From Staphylococcus sp. IVB6181 (GTDB taxonomy: Bacteria; Bacillota; Bacilli; Staphylococcales; Staphylococcaceae), in assembly GCF_025561445.1 (NCBI RefSeq), contig NZ_CP095096.1, positions 289,822 to 353,821 of the forward strand: a stretch of 64,000 nucleotides of DNA, read 5' to 3'. Below the pieces are notes generated by a model that saw only the letters and a list, made by a program, of their open reading frames with translations, was not told the DNA's origin and made no database searches. Of the stretch, positions 8,481 to 17,738 are shown piece after piece (position 1 is the stretch's first letter; every line of letters begins with the position of its first letter). The translations under genes and the position numbers were made by a program.

Positions 8481-8907
8481 ATTTCTCAGCTTTATTCTCT
8501 TCAATCGCCTTTTTGATTTCAGCGATACATGCATCCATATCTTTGAAGACTTCGTGTTTTTCCCAAAAGCGCAAGACGGTGTAGCCCATGTCTTTGAGCT
8601 GTTGTGTGACTTCTTGGTCGCGTTCCATATTGCGCTCGATTTTCGGTATCCAGTAATCACGATGGGTATGGATACGTTTTTGTTTTTGATTTTCCCAATC
8701 ATAGCCGTGCCAGAATTCTCCGTCCACAAAGACTAGTACATTGTATTTAGTAATGGCTATATCTGGTTTGCCTGGAAGTTTCTTATAGTTTTTGAAGTAA
8801 CGGATGCCCTCATGCCATAACGCTTTTGCGAGTTGTGTTTCTGCTTTGCCTCCGGTTGCGCGAATCTTAGACATCATTTTTGAACGATAAGCTTTAGATT
8901 CTGTCAT
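8479..8907 (-). CDS. vsr: Very short patch repair endonuclease (Vsr), stand-alone
   Basis: The 142-residue protein matches Vsr, the strand-specific nickase that repairs T:G mismatches arising by deamination of 5-methylcytosine. It shows the N-terminal RSKMMSKIRATGGKAE block, the catalytic PGKPDI segment with Asp49, GEFWHG (63-68), and the C-terminal ERDQEVTQQLKDMGYTVLRFWE block. The ATG is preceded by GAGGTGATG. Vsr genes usually sit beside a cytosine-5 methyltransferase; none is present in this window, since the neighbours are a transporter and kdpE. It may be a remnant of a restriction-modification locus or serve a methylase elsewhere. Confidence 0.9.
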   Translation of the reverse strand: MTESKAYRSKMMSKIRATGGKAETQLAKALWHEGIRYFKNYKKLPGKPDIAITKYNVLVFVDGEFWHGYDWENQKQKRIHTHRDYWIPKIERNMERDQEVTQQLKDMGYTVLRFWEKHEVFKDMDACIAEIKKAIEENKAEK

Positions 8908-8957
8908 GCTGCATCACCTCGCTTATAGTGTTCCCGTTCTCGGCTATGGTTATGCTG

Positions 8958-9653
8958 CTAAGTGAGATGCATCATTTGGTAGCCGATTCTCGGATGTGTT
9001 TGAATCAGCTTTTTATCATTGTATTCGGAAGCATCAATCGCAAGTTTCTTTCTGAGCGAAGCCATATGGACACGTAAAGCCGCCATTTCAGTTTTATTGA
9101 CATAGCCATAAAGTGCTTTTAACAGTGTTTGGTAGGTCAGTACTTTGCCGACATGATGGCTTAAGACATCCAGCAATTGGAATTCGTTAGGTGTCAGACG
9201 GACTTCTTGTCCTTCTATAAAGACCGTTTTAGCGTTGAAGTCGACATAGAGAGGACCGTTTTCGAAGCGGTCTTCGATTTCTTCGTTGCGGTTATACATC
9301 CGCAAGACCACACGAATACGTGCACGCAATTCATCAATACTGAAAGGTTTAGTCATATAATCATTGGCACCGCGGTCTAAGGCTTCGACAATGATATGTT
9401 CTTCATGTCTTGCACTGATGACAATAATCGGTATATCTGATTCTTTACGGATATTATGAATGACATCTAAGCCATCCATATCCGGCAATCCTAAATCTAA
9501 TAGAATCAAATTCGGATGTTCTGTACGGATTCTGAAATCGACTTCTTTGCCTTGTTGGGCTTTGACGACTTTATAATAGTCCATGGTTAAAGACACATCG
9601 ATCAGATGCAGTATTGATTCATCATCTTCTACAATCAATACGGTTGTATTCAT
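8958..9653 (-). CDS. kdpE: KdpE, potassium-response regulator
   Basis: The 231-residue OmpR-type response regulator has an N-terminal receiver domain with acidic pocket EDD (9-11) and phospho-acceptor Asp53 (LLDLGLPDMDG). The C-terminal winged helix (EVRLTPNEFQLLDVL onward) binds DNA. Its start overlaps the end of kdpD by 4 nt (ATGA), so the pair is translationally coupled. KdpE activates the high-affinity K+ pump genes kdpFABC; here that operon is divergent, and a tandem TTTATAACTT repeat in front of it is the likely target. In staphylococci KdpDE also affects virulence and surface genes (known for S. aureus). Confidence 0.95.
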   Translation of the reverse strand: MNTTVLIVEDDESILHLIDVSLTMDYYKVVKAQQGKEVDFRIRTEHPNLILLDLGLPDMDGLDVIHNIRKESDIPIIVISARHEEHIIVEALDRGANDYMTKPFSIDELRARIRVVLRMYNRNEEIEDRFENGPLYVDFNAKTVFIEGQEVRLTPNEFQLLDVLSHHVGKVLTYQTLLKALYGYVNKTEMAALRVHMASLRKKLAIDASEYNDKKLIQTHPRIGYQMMHLT

Positions 9654-12280
9654 GGTTCCACCTTCTCACTTTGGTTGATAGGTAATGCAAAATAAAAGAT
9701 ACTGCCATGCGGCTGATTTTCTTTATAATGCAGCTGACTGTTGTGCTGCTTGAGAATCAGCTGGACTAAATAGAGTCCTAACCCTAAACTATCTTTCTTA
9801 TTATCTTTAAAGTAATCTCCAGAATAATAAGGTTCAAAGATTAATGCACGTTCTTTCTCATGAATACCGACGCCATTATCATACAGCGCAAATTCAATGC
9901 GCTCTTCCTTTTGTACGACTTTTAAAGTCACTGGCTGACTGGCTTGTGCATGTTTAATCGCATTATCTGTCAGATTGAACAGGACCTGCAAGATTAATTT
10001 ACTATCGATATCGATGAGTTCAATAATATCTTCTGCTTCAATCTGAACTTTTCTGCTTTGGTGTCTGCGCCCCAAACCTTCTTCATATTCTTCAATTAAT
10101 TCATCTACAAGGTAAGGATAACGCAAGACTTTGATTTCAGAGCTCTCTAACTTCGTTAAAGATAAGATGTTGCTGACGAGGGTGTGAAGATATTGTGCCT
10201 CTTCATACGATGCACTCAGCAGCTGATCTGACTCTTGTGCTTTCATATTATCTCTATGATACAACATCATATCCAAGTTGCCGATAATCGAAGTAAGCGG
10301 TGTTCTGATGTCATGCGAAATAGAGTGCAAGAAGTTAGAACGTGTCGTTTCTCGTTCCGCTTTAATCATAGATTGCCGTGTTTGTTTTAAGAGATACACA
10401 TTCTCTACAGCCAGGGTCAAATCATTAATCATCGACTCTAAAATAGAGTTGTCATAAGCATCTACTTCATCTGTGTCTGTGAAATGAATCGAGATAATGC
10501 CTTTTACCGGTGCGGTACCGATAGGGATACACATGGCTTTACTGCCAGGAAATGTATCGGTTAGCCGGCCGGCACGTTTTTCATTTTCAATCACCCAATC
10601 TAAAGTTTCAGTATCTGACAAGTGTTGTATATCTTTTGAGCCGAAGGTCGCTTGAGACACAATCCGTTGTTGTTTCACTTCGAATGCTGTGACGGTTTGA
10701 TTGAGCAGCTGATGGATCTGTTCAGCAGAGACATTCAGTAATTGTTCAATAGTATAAGACTGTTTAATCGTCTGGTTGAAGTGCAGCATTGTATTCGTAC
10801 GGTAGAGCTGGCGTTCTGTCAAAGTGTGCTGATACTTTAAATTCTTCAACAAAGCACTCGTCAATAAACTCGCAAAGATACTCGTCGCAAAAGTAATCGG
10901 ATAAGCGAAGCGATACATCTCTAAAGTAAAGCGCGGTACGGTAAAGAAATAGTTGAAGACAAACACATTTAAAATCGAAGCCGCAAACCCTATGAGATAA
11001 GACTGTGTCCAAATCGATAATATGATAATCCCGATGAGGAACATCAAGAGAATAATCGTACTCGACTCGCTTTTATCAAAGGAATAGACCCACATACCGA
11101 TTAAGACGCAAAGTGTTTGAATGACAATCATTTTGAAAATATCAATCGACCATCTCGTTGTCGGCGCAGTATTGGTTTGAAGCTTAGGTTTAGGCTTGGT
11201 GCGTACATACTTAATCGGAATAATTTCTATCTTATAATGATGCGGCTGTTCTGTCAGTGCATCTAATAATGACTTCTTAAAGTAATCCTTCCATTTTGGT
11301 CGTTCTGCTTGACCTAAGACCAGTTTTGTTACATGTGCATGTTCGCACCAATGATTAAGTTCTGAAGCAATGTTTTGTGCATACAGCACTTTGATTTCTG
11401 CACCTAATGATTTCGCAAGCATTAAATTTTTATGTGCATGGTGTCCCGGCTGCTGGTCTGAAGACTTCTCAAAGATATCAATATATATCGCGGTGAATCT
11501 CGCATGTTCTTTGTAGGCTGCTCTGCGCGCTTCTCGGATGACGCCTTCATTATAAATACTGCCGCTGACTGCCACTGCGATATGCGGTGTGACGTCTGTA
11601 TGTTTGGTTTTATATCTTTGTTCCTTCTGACTCATAATATCTGCGACAGTACGTAAAGTTAATTCACGCAGCTCTGTTAAGTTTTCATACGTAAAGAAAT
11701 GCGAAAAAGCAGTTTCCAAACGTTCTTTCTTATACACCTTTCCAGCTTTCAATCTTTGTATCAGCAAATCTGGAGAAATATCGACCACTTCAATAGCATC
11801 TGCCGACATAATGAATTGATCAGAGACCCGTTCCTTTACTTGAACGCCTGTCATTAAGGAAATCTGTCCGCTTAAGCTTTCTATATGCTGAATGTTGATA
11901 GTCGTCCATACATCTATACCTTGGGCTAAAATTTCTTCAATATCCATATAACGCTTCAAATGCCGATTCTTTGAGACGTTGGTATGGGCGAGTTCATCAA
12001 TCAATACAATATCCGGCTGTGCTTCGATAATCGTATTAACATCTACATAATTAAACGTATGACTGCCGAATTGATGCGAACGTGTTTCGATTTGCGGCAG
12101 CTGTTCAGCCAAACGGCTGGTTTCAATTCTTTGGTGCGGTTCAATATAACCGATTTTAATATCAATACCGTCATGATAGGCATCAATACCATTCGATAAC
12201 ATTTCATATGTTTTTCCTACGCCTGGGCTGTAGCCTAAATATAATGTCAGCTTGCCGCGTTTGATGGACTCTTCTTGCAT
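9650..12280 (-). CDS. kdpD: KdpD, potassium/turgor sensor histidine kinase
   Basis: At 876 residues this is full-length KdpD. The order is an N-terminal KdpD domain with Walker A GYSPGVGKT (16-24) and the DELAHTN Walker B region; a universal-stress-protein domain around 230-350; four closely spaced membrane helices at about 375-480; a GAF-like domain; and a histidine-kinase core with His656 in SHDIRTPLTS and ATP-binding boxes NLTDNAIKHA, DNGVGI and GLGLYLV. In staphylococci the USP domain can bind c-di-AMP, which links it to K+ homeostasis; I infer that here. It is co-transcribed with kdpE and divergent from kdpFABC. Confidence 0.95.
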   Translation of the reverse strand: MQEESIKRGKLTLYLGYSPGVGKTYEMLSNGIDAYHDGIDIKIGYIEPHQRIETSRLAEQLPQIETRSHQFGSHTFNYVDVNTIIEAQPDIVLIDELAHTNVSKNRHLKRYMDIEEILAQGIDVWTTINIQHIESLSGQISLMTGVQVKERVSDQFIMSADAIEVVDISPDLLIQRLKAGKVYKKERLETAFSHFFTYENLTELRELTLRTVADIMSQKEQRYKTKHTDVTPHIAVAVSGSIYNEGVIREARRAAYKEHARFTAIYIDIFEKSSDQQPGHHAHKNLMLAKSLGAEIKVLYAQNIASELNHWCEHAHVTKLVLGQAERPKWKDYFKKSLLDALTEQPHHYKIEIIPIKYVRTKPKPKLQTNTAPTTRWSIDIFKMIVIQTLCVLIGMWVYSFDKSESSTIILLMFLIGIIILSIWTQSYLIGFAASILNVFVFNYFFTVPRFTLEMYRFAYPITFATSIFASLLTSALLKNLKYQHTLTERQLYRTNTMLHFNQTIKQSYTIEQLLNVSAEQIHQLLNQTVTAFEVKQQRIVSQATFGSKDIQHLSDTETLDWVIENEKRAGRLTDTFPGSKAMCIPIGTAPVKGIISIHFTDTDEVDAYDNSILESMINDLTLAVENVYLLKQTRQSMIKAERETTRSNFLHSISHDIRTPLTSIIGNLDMMLYHRDNMKAQESDQLLSASYEEAQYLHTLVSNILSLTKLESSEIKVLRYPYLVDELIEEYEEGLGRRHQSRKVQIEAEDIIELIDIDSKLILQVLFNLTDNAIKHAQASQPVTLKVVQKEERIEFALYDNGVGIHEKERALIFEPYYSGDYFKDNKKDSLGLGLYLVQLILKQHNSQLHYKENQPHGSIFYFALPINQSEKVEP

Positions 12281-12358
12281 TCTGACTCACCACGCTTTTG
12301 TTTATTTTATCTATAGTATATACAACTTTTGACAGACCTCACGTCTTTGTTCTTCATC

Positions 12359-12379
12359 TTTATAACTTCTTTATAACTT
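12359..12379 (+). promoter_or_regulatory. Tandem TTTATAACTT repeat, candidate KdpE operator
   Basis: TTTATAACTT occurs at 12359-12368 and again at 12370-12379, an 11-bp period (one helical turn). OmpR-type regulators bind such direct repeats, and T-rich TTTATA repeats are known KdpE targets. It lies about 70-90 bp before kdpF. Confidence 0.6.
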
Positions 12380-12450
12380 TCCTGAAACGTTAATACTTCC
12401 GTTATACATTGCTTGGTAAACTTTGGCTTGAAAGTAAGGAGGGACGACAA

Positions 12451-12531
12451 ATGGGAGGAGTACTTGTCGCGGTGATTATCGCGCTTATTGTGTATTTATG
12501 CTATGCGCTGTTGTACAGTGAAAAATTTTAA
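12451..12531 (+). CDS. kdpF: KdpF, small subunit of the Kdp potassium pump
   Basis: A 26-residue ORF behind a perfect AAGGAGGG ribosome site encodes a single membrane helix: MGGVLVAVIIALIVYLCYA, then a short polar tail ending SEKF. KdpF stabilises the KdpFABC complex in the membrane. Its position directly before kdpA (3 nt from the ORF that contains the kdpA start) is as in other kdpFABC operons. It is below common gene-calling length cut-offs. Confidence 0.9.
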   Translation: MGGVLVAVIIALIVYLCYALLYSEKF

Positions 12532-12555
12532 TTAATGAAAGAAGGTCAGTTTGAG

Positions 12556-14235
12556 ATGAGTATCGTTATCTTTATAGGTGTCTTCATTGCGTTGACATAC
12601 ATCGTCAGCAGATATCTCTATTCTGTCGCACTGGTGACACCCTCAAAAATGGATAAAGTATTTCAGCCGATTGAACATGTGATCTACCGCATTATCGGCA
12701 CAAAGCTTGAACATATGTCAGGCAAAACTTACATTAAACACTTTTTAATTGTGAATGGGTTGATGGGTTTAATTTCATTTTTATTCTTATTAGCTCAGCA
12801 ATGGCTGTTTTTAAACCCGACCCATAATATGAACCAATCCGTATCACTTGCCTTTAATACTATGGCATCGTTCTTAACCAATACGAACTTGCAGCACTAT
12901 GCAGGTGAAACAGGTTTGACGTACTTAACACAAATGTGTGTCATTACTTTCTTAATGTTCACATCTGCAGCATCTGGTTATGCGGTATGTATTGCGATGT
13001 TAAGACGATTAACAGGCGTGACGGATGTCATCGGCAACTATTATCAAGATATGACGCGCTTTATTTTACGCGTACTGATTCCGTTTGCGTTTATCATCAG
13101 TTTATTCTTAATCAGCCAAGGCACACCGCAAACGTTAAAAGGCAATTTGGTCATCGATACACTTTCTGGTGTAAAACAAACGATTGCCTACGGTCCGATG
13201 GCTTCCTTGGAATCGATTAAACACTTAGGTACGAACGGCGGCGGTTTCTTAGGTGCTAACTCGTCTACACCGTTTGAAAACCCGACTTATTGGTCTAACT
13301 ATGCGGAAGCATTAAGCATGATGTTATTACCCGGGTCATTAGTATTCTTATTCGGACGTATGTTGATGAAAGATAAAGCGCATATTCATAAACATGCATG
13401 GATGATTTTCATCGCAATGCTTGCGATGTTTATCGGCTTTTTAAGTTTATGCTTATTCGCAGAATATGCAGGCAATCCGATCTTGCATCAATTAGGCATT
13501 GACGGCGGCAATATGGAAGGGAAAGAAACACGATTCGGTATCGGGCTTTCTGCACTCTTCACAACGATTACGACTGCCTTTACAACTGGAACAGTCAACA
13601 ACATGCATGACAGTTTGACACCGCTTGGCGGTTTAGTACCGATGGTACTGATGATGCTGAATGCTGTGTTCGGCGGTGAAGGTGTCGGACTGATGAACAT
13701 GATTATTTATGTGATGTTAACCGTATTTATCTGCAGTTTGATGATTGGGAAAACACCAAGTTATTTAGGCATGAAAATTGAAGGCAAAGAAATGAAATTA
13801 ATCGCGCTATCATTCTTAGTGCATCCGCTGCTGATTTTAATCTTCAGTGCACTTGCCTTTGTGGTACCGGGCGCACAAGACACGATTACAAATCCATCGT
13901 TTCACGGTGTATCGCAAGTGTTGTATGAATTTACATCTTCTTCTGCGAACAATGGTTCTGGCTTTGAAGGTTTAGGAGACGATACAACATTTTGGAACAT
14001 TTCTACAGGGGTAGTGATGCTGCTGGCACGCTTTGTTCCGATTGTGCTGCAACTGTTAATTGTTTCAAGTCTAGTCAGTAAGAAGACGTATCAAAACCAG
14101 CATCAAGATGTACCGATCGACAATGTCTTTTTCAGTGCGGTACTGATTATCTTTATTATCTTGTTAAGCGGTTTGACATTCTTGCCGGACTTATTGCTTG
14201 GACCTATCGGAGAACATTTATTACTGCATGGATAA
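12556..14235 (+). CDS. kdpA: KdpA, potassium-translocating subunit
   Basis: KdpA is the K+ channel-like subunit of the P-type Kdp ATPase. From ATG 12556 it has 559 residues, the usual family length, and begins [21 protein letters not shown]. The frame is open from an ATG at 12535, which would add seven residues, but family alignment favours 12556 with GAAGG upstream. Selectivity-filter-like segments are visible: [56 protein letters not shown] and [15 protein letters not shown]. About ten membrane helices are predicted. It is the second gene of kdpFABC. Confidence 0.96.
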   Translation: MSIVIFIGVFIALTYIVSRYLYSVALVTPSKMDKVFQPIEHVIYRIIGTKLEHMSGKTYIKHFLIVNGLMGLISFLFLLAQQWLFLNPTHNMNQSVSLAFNTMASFLTNTNLQHYAGETGLTYLTQMCVITFLMFTSAASGYAVCIAMLRRLTGVTDVIGNYYQDMTRFILRVLIPFAFIISLFLISQGTPQTLKGNLVIDTLSGVKQTIAYGPMASLESIKHLGTNGGGFLGANSSTPFENPTYWSNYAEALSMMLLPGSLVFLFGRMLMKDKAHIHKHAWMIFIAMLAMFIGFLSLCLFAEYAGNPILHQLGIDGGNMEGKETRFGIGLSALFTTITTAFTTGTVNNMHDSLTPLGGLVPMVLMMLNAVFGGEGVGLMNMIIYVMLTVFICSLMIGKTPSYLGMKIEGKEMKLIALSFLVHPLLILIFSALAFVVPGAQDTITNPSFHGVSQVLYEFTSSSANNGSGFEGLGDDTTFWNISTGVVMLLARFVPIVLQLLIVSSLVSKKTYQNQHQDVPIDNVFFSAVLIIFIILLSGLTFLPDLLLGPIGEHLLLHG

Positions 14236-14268
14236 CCATGACGATGAAGAGATAAGGAGGAACATACG

Positions 14269-16290
14269 ATGGCACAATCCGCTCAAAGTATGCAAAAGGA
14301 TTTGATGAAACAAGCCTTTAAAGAAAGTTTCGTCAAAATGAATCCTAAATATATGATTAAGAACCCGATTATGTTTGTAGTTGAAGTAGGAATGGTTTTG
14401 GCATTTATTTTGATTTTTGTACCAGATTTATTTGCACAAGAATCTGTATCGCGCCTTTATCTGCTCAGTATCTTTATCGTTTTATTACTGACAATTTTAT
14501 TTGCGAACTTCTCAGAAGCACTCGCAGAAGGCAGAGGGAAAGCACAAGCCAATGCATTGCGCCAAACGCAAACCAATATGACTGCACGCCGTATTCAATC
14601 TGACGGCAGTTACGAAACGATTGATGCATCTGATTTAAAGAAAGGGGATATCGTCCGTGTTGAAACGGGAGAACAAATCCCGAATGACGGCACAGTCATC
14701 AAAGGTATTGCGACAGTCGATGAATCGGCAATTACAGGGGAATCTGCGCCTGTCATCAAAGAATCCGGCGGCGATTTCGACAATGTTATCGGCGGTACAG
14801 TGGTCGCATCTGACTGGCTGGAAGTCGAAATTACATCTGAACCTGGTCATTCGTTCTTAGATAAAATGATTGGACTGGTTGAAGGTGCAACACGTAAGAA
14901 AACACCGAATGAAATTGCATTGTTTACGCTGTTGATGACCCTGACAATTATTTTCTTAGTGGTAATTTTAACGATGTTTCCGCTTGCGAAGTTCTTACAC
15001 TTAGATTTATCTATCGCGATGCTGATCGCATTAACAGTCTGCTTGATTCCGACAACCATCGGCGGCTTGCTTTCTGCGATCGGTATCGCCGGAATGGACC
15101 GTGTCACACAGTTCAACATTTTAGCGAAAAGCGGGCGTGCTGTAGAAACATGCGGTGATGTCAACGTCTTGATTCTAGATAAAACTGGAACAATTACTTA
15201 CGGCAACCGTATGGCAGATGCTTTTCTGCCTGTAAAGACATGCGATTATGAACGTTTAGTCAAAGCAGCTTATGAAACATCTGTCGCAGACGATACGCCT
15301 GAAGGCAAAAGTATCGTTAAACTCGCATACAAAGAAGGCATTGATTTACCGCAAGAAGTCGGCGAATATCAGCCGTTCAAAGCAGAAACACGTATGAGCG
15401 GTGTCGTCTTCAGTGATAGAGAAGTCTATAAAGGTGCACCGAACAGTATGTTAAAGCGCGTAAAAGATGCTGGCGGTACGATTCCGCCGGATATCGAAAG
15501 TATCGTGAAATCTGTCTCTAAAAAAGGCGGTACACCGTTAGTGGTAATCGAAAATACAGAAATCTTAGGGGTCGTTTATTTAAAAGACGTGATTAAAGAG
15601 GGACTCGTTGAACGTTTCCAGGCTTTACGCAACATGGGGATTGAAACAGTTATGTGTACCGGAGACAACGAATTAACAGCCGCAACTATTGCCAAAGAAG
15701 CAGGCGTTGATCGCTTTGTGGCAGAGTGCAAACCAGAAGATAAAATCAATGTTATCAGAGAAGAACAAGCCAAAGGCCATATTGTCGCAATGACGGGGGA
15801 CGGTACGAATGATGCACCGGCACTGGCTGAAGCGAATGTCGGGCTTGCGATGAACTCTGGAACAATGAGTGCCAAAGAAGCCGCGAATTTAATCGACTTA
15901 GATTCTAACCCGACAAAACTTATTGAAGTGGTGATGATCGGCAAACAATTATTGATGACACGCGGTTCATTGACAACGTTCAGTATTGCGAATGATATTG
16001 CGAAATACTTTGCGATTCTACCGGCAATGTTTATGGCTGCAATGCCGCAAATGCAGCACTTGAACATTATGCAGCTGCATTCTCCGGAATCAGCGGTATT
16101 ATCTGCACTGATCTTCAATGCATTGATTATTGTATTGCTGATACCGATTGCGATGCGCGGTGTAAAATTCAAAGGCGCATCTACACAAACGATTTTAATG
16201 AAAAATATGCTGGTCTATGGGCTTGGCGGAATGATTGTACCGTTTATCGGTATTAAACTCATAGATTTAGTCATTCAATTCTTTGTATAG
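14269..16290 (+). CDS. kdpB: KdpB, catalytic P-type ATPase subunit
   Basis: The 673-residue P-type ATPase carries the phosphorylation motif DKTGT with Asp304, the actuator motif TGES, the nucleotide-binding region and the hinge [12 protein letters not shown]. It hydrolyses ATP to drive K+ uptake through KdpA. An AAGGAGG ribosome site precedes the ATG. It lies between kdpA and kdpC with short spacers of 33 and 12 nt, which supports a single transcript. Confidence 0.97.
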   Translation: MAQSAQSMQKDLMKQAFKESFVKMNPKYMIKNPIMFVVEVGMVLAFILIFVPDLFAQESVSRLYLLSIFIVLLLTILFANFSEALAEGRGKAQANALRQTQTNMTARRIQSDGSYETIDASDLKKGDIVRVETGEQIPNDGTVIKGIATVDESAITGESAPVIKESGGDFDNVIGGTVVASDWLEVEITSEPGHSFLDKMIGLVEGATRKKTPNEIALFTLLMTLTIIFLVVILTMFPLAKFLHLDLSIAMLIALTVCLIPTTIGGLLSAIGIAGMDRVTQFNILAKSGRAVETCGDVNVLILDKTGTITYGNRMADAFLPVKTCDYERLVKAAYETSVADDTPEGKSIVKLAYKEGIDLPQEVGEYQPFKAETRMSGVVFSDREVYKGAPNSMLKRVKDAGGTIPPDIESIVKSVSKKGGTPLVVIENTEILGVVYLKDVIKEGLVERFQALRNMGIETVMCTGDNELTAATIAKEAGVDRFVAECKPEDKINVIREEQAKGHIVAMTGDGTNDAPALAEANVGLAMNSGTMSAKEAANLIDLDSNPTKLIEVVMIGKQLLMTRGSLTTFSIANDIAKYFAILPAMFMAAMPQMQHLNIMQLHSPESAVLSALIFNALIIVLLIPIAMRGVKFKGASTQTILMKNMLVYGLGGMIVPFIGIKLIDLVIQFFV

Positions 16291-16302
16291 GAGGCAATTG
16301 CC

Positions 16303-16866
16303 ATGCATGTATTCAGAAATAGTTTAGGACTGGTCATCATGATGCTGCTGCTGTACGGTTTTATCTTTCCGTTAGCAGTAACCGGGGCAGGACAAGTACT
16401 CTTTAACGAACAAGCCAACGGCAGTCTGGTAAAGCAGGATGGTAAAGTGGTCGGCTCGAAATTAATCGGCCAACAATGGACAGAAGCGAAATACTTCCAC
16501 GGCCGTATCAGTGCTGTGGATTACAATATGGATGAAAAAGCAGTCAAAGAAAACGGCGGACCGGCTTCAGGCGGTTCCAACTTCGGCAATACGAACCCTG
16601 CATTAAAAGAACGTGTTGAACAAACTATCGATAAAGAAGGCAAAGGGCTGCCTGTAGATGCAGTGACTGCTTCAGGTTCAGGTTTAGACCCGGATATTAC
16701 GGTTCAAAATGCGAACAGACAAGCAGAACGTATTGCTAAAGAACGTAATATTTCACCAGATAAAGTCAAACAAATTATTGAACACCACAAACAAACGTCG
16801 CCTATGGCAGACCCATATGTGAACGTCTTGAAAATGAATATCGCATTAGATCAATTAAAGGCATAG
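16303..16866 (+). CDS. kdpC: KdpC, potassium pump accessory subunit
   Basis: The 187-residue protein has one N-terminal membrane helix (about residues 7-29) and the conserved extracellular domain with [27 protein letters not shown] and the [14 protein letters not shown] block. KdpC stabilises the ATP-bound state of KdpB. A GGAGG site is placed before the ATG. Confidence 0.95.
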   Translation: MHVFRNSLGLVIMMLLLYGFIFPLAVTGAGQVLFNEQANGSLVKQDGKVVGSKLIGQQWTEAKYFHGRISAVDYNMDEKAVKENGGPASGGSNFGNTNPALKERVEQTIDKEGKGLPVDAVTASGSGLDPDITVQNANRQAERIAKERNISPDKVKQIIEHHKQTSPMADPYVNVLKMNIALDQLKA

Positions 16867-16878
16867 GAGATGATGCAT

Positions 16879-17034
16879 ATGTGGATAATCAGTACGCTGA
16901 TCTTATTTATCATAGTCCTCATTTTAGTCATTGATGATTTAAGAAAGACAGATGATCTGCACGCAAAGGATTACGAGCTGGAAATGATTGAAAAAGGCTT
17001 GATTGCTCAAAAACAATACTTTGACGAAAGATAA
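16879..17034 (+). CDS. Small single-helix membrane protein encoded after kdpC
   Basis: A 51-residue ORF follows kdpC by 12 nt. ATG 16879 is chosen because AGGAG lies nine bases upstream; ATGs at 16870 and 16873 are in frame but too close to the ribosome site. The product starts with a hydrophobic helix (WIISTLILFIIVLILVI) and continues as a charged, probably cytoplasmic helix rich in Asp, Glu and Lys (DDLRKTDDLHAKDYELEM). No family is recognised. Its place at the end of kdpFABC suggests a role in pump assembly or regulation, which is inference. Confidence 0.75.
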   Translation: MWIISTLILFIIVLILVIDDLRKTDDLHAKDYELEMIEKGLIAQKQYFDER

Positions 17035-17317
17035 ACGCACTTACATCAAAGGGGGTGGTGCTTTATATGTGAGATGAGATTTTATCGTACTGTGCAAAGC
17101 ACAGTAAAGGAGGCGATGATGTCCTGATAAACGCTTGATAGGAAAACATACTGAACAATACCTAACATCCAAACTGTTCAGACAACCTATAAAGATAACA
17201 CATTTTTTCAGTGCATAAGACTTCATGTTCCTCCCCTAAAAAAGCATGAAGTCATAATCCCAAAATAAAAATAAACTTGTTATGAAAGTAAACTCTATTC
17301 AATTCTATCCAATCCTT

Positions 17318-17357
17318 ACAGCCGGTACGCTGCTAAAACAGCTGCCGGCTGTTTCTT
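17318..17357 (+). terminator. Hairpin of terminator type in the kdp-PSM intergenic region
   Basis: ACAGCCGG (17318-17325) pairs with CCGGCTGT (17345-17352), with an inner GCTG/CAGC stem, followed by TTCTTGT. It may end a transcript coming from the kdp side. Confidence 0.55.
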
Positions 17358-17462
17358 GTACACTTAAGCATACATAACTGTTTAAAAGTAAAGCAGATAA
17401 AAAGACTGGGCAGGCAATAAAACGACTTAGGCACTAAGCCCCAAAATCAACTGTAATAGGAT

Positions 17463-17468
17463 TATACT
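17463..17468 (+). promoter_or_regulatory. -10 element for the PSM-like gene
   Basis: TATACT lies 30 bp before the start codon. The -35 region (around 17440) is poor, which suggests dependence on an activator; an inverted CTTAG-GCA-CTAAG lies just upstream. Confidence 0.4.
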
Positions 17469-17497
17469 CGCCTTATCCAAAAGCGGAGGTGAACTTC

Positions 17498-17575
17498 ATG
17501 TTAGAAAGTATCATTGCGATTATTAAACAAATTGTTGCACAATTCATTTCTGGCGGAAAACAAGACATTCATTAA
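17498..17575 (+). CDS. 25-residue amphipathic peptide resembling phenol-soluble modulins
   Basis: The ORF has an ideal GGAGGTGA ribosome site and a terminator directly after it, so it looks like a genuine tiny gene. The product begins MLESIIAIIKQIVAQFISGG and ends KQDIH. The first 18 residues form an amphipathic helix with Ile/Val/Phe on one face and Glu, Lys, Gln and Ser on the other, and there is no signal peptide. This pattern matches staphylococcal PSM-alpha and delta-toxin peptides, which are exported by the Pmt transporter with formyl-Met. Net charge is near zero. I cannot name an exact family member; assignment rests on composition and gene layout. Confidence 0.65.
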   Translation: MLESIIAIIKQIVAQFISGGKQDIH

Positions 17576-17592
17576 GCTTTTTGTTCATTACG

Positions 17593-17625
17593 GTCGTCTT
17601 ACTGATTTCAGTAAGGCGGCTTTTT
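17593..17625 (+). terminator. Terminator of the PSM-like gene
   Basis: GTCGTCTTACTG (17593-17604) pairs with CAGTAAGGCGGC (17609-17620), with two G-T pairs, followed by TTTTT. Confidence 0.85.
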
Positions 17626-17738
17626 CAATTATTAAGGGTTGAGAAATAGGGTAGAGGAAACTTAAGCGTAATATTGCAAGTTTGTACGTATGCATGTAAG
17701 AGACAACCTTAAATTGTTGAATGAAAGTAGTGATAGAT

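Larger units (their letters stand above)
17035..17497. other. Intergenic stretch between kdp operon and PSM-like gene
   Basis: About 460 bp without a convincing gene. It contains a perfect hairpin TACTGTGC-aaa-GCACAGTA (17088-17106), then AAAGGAGGCGATGATG followed at once by a stop. It also holds a long-loop dyad GACTTCATG (17219-17227)/CATGAAGTC (17245-17253) and a hairpin at 17318-17352. The AAGGGGGTGGTGC at 17050 and AAAGGAGGCGATGATG at 17106 look like ribosome sites with no coding sequence behind them, as in a decayed type I toxin locus; this is speculative. Confidence 0.4.

Noticed and set aside
8463..8729. 88-residue minus ORF overlapping vsr
   Set aside because: Different frame of the vsr gene, whose family motifs are clear.
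12281..12450. c-di-AMP (ydaO-type) riboswitch before kdpF
   Set aside because: The region is too short and lacks the conserved core; only the KdpE-like repeat is seen.
15576..16172. 198-residue minus-strand ORF within kdpB
   Set aside because: Shadow of a highly conserved P-type ATPase gene, no ribosome site or family features.
17041..17226. 61-residue minus-strand ORF with a GGGGAGG site
   Set aside because: Composition (Cys/His-rich, no pattern) and overlap with structured dyads make it unconvincing; kept as part of the intergenic description.
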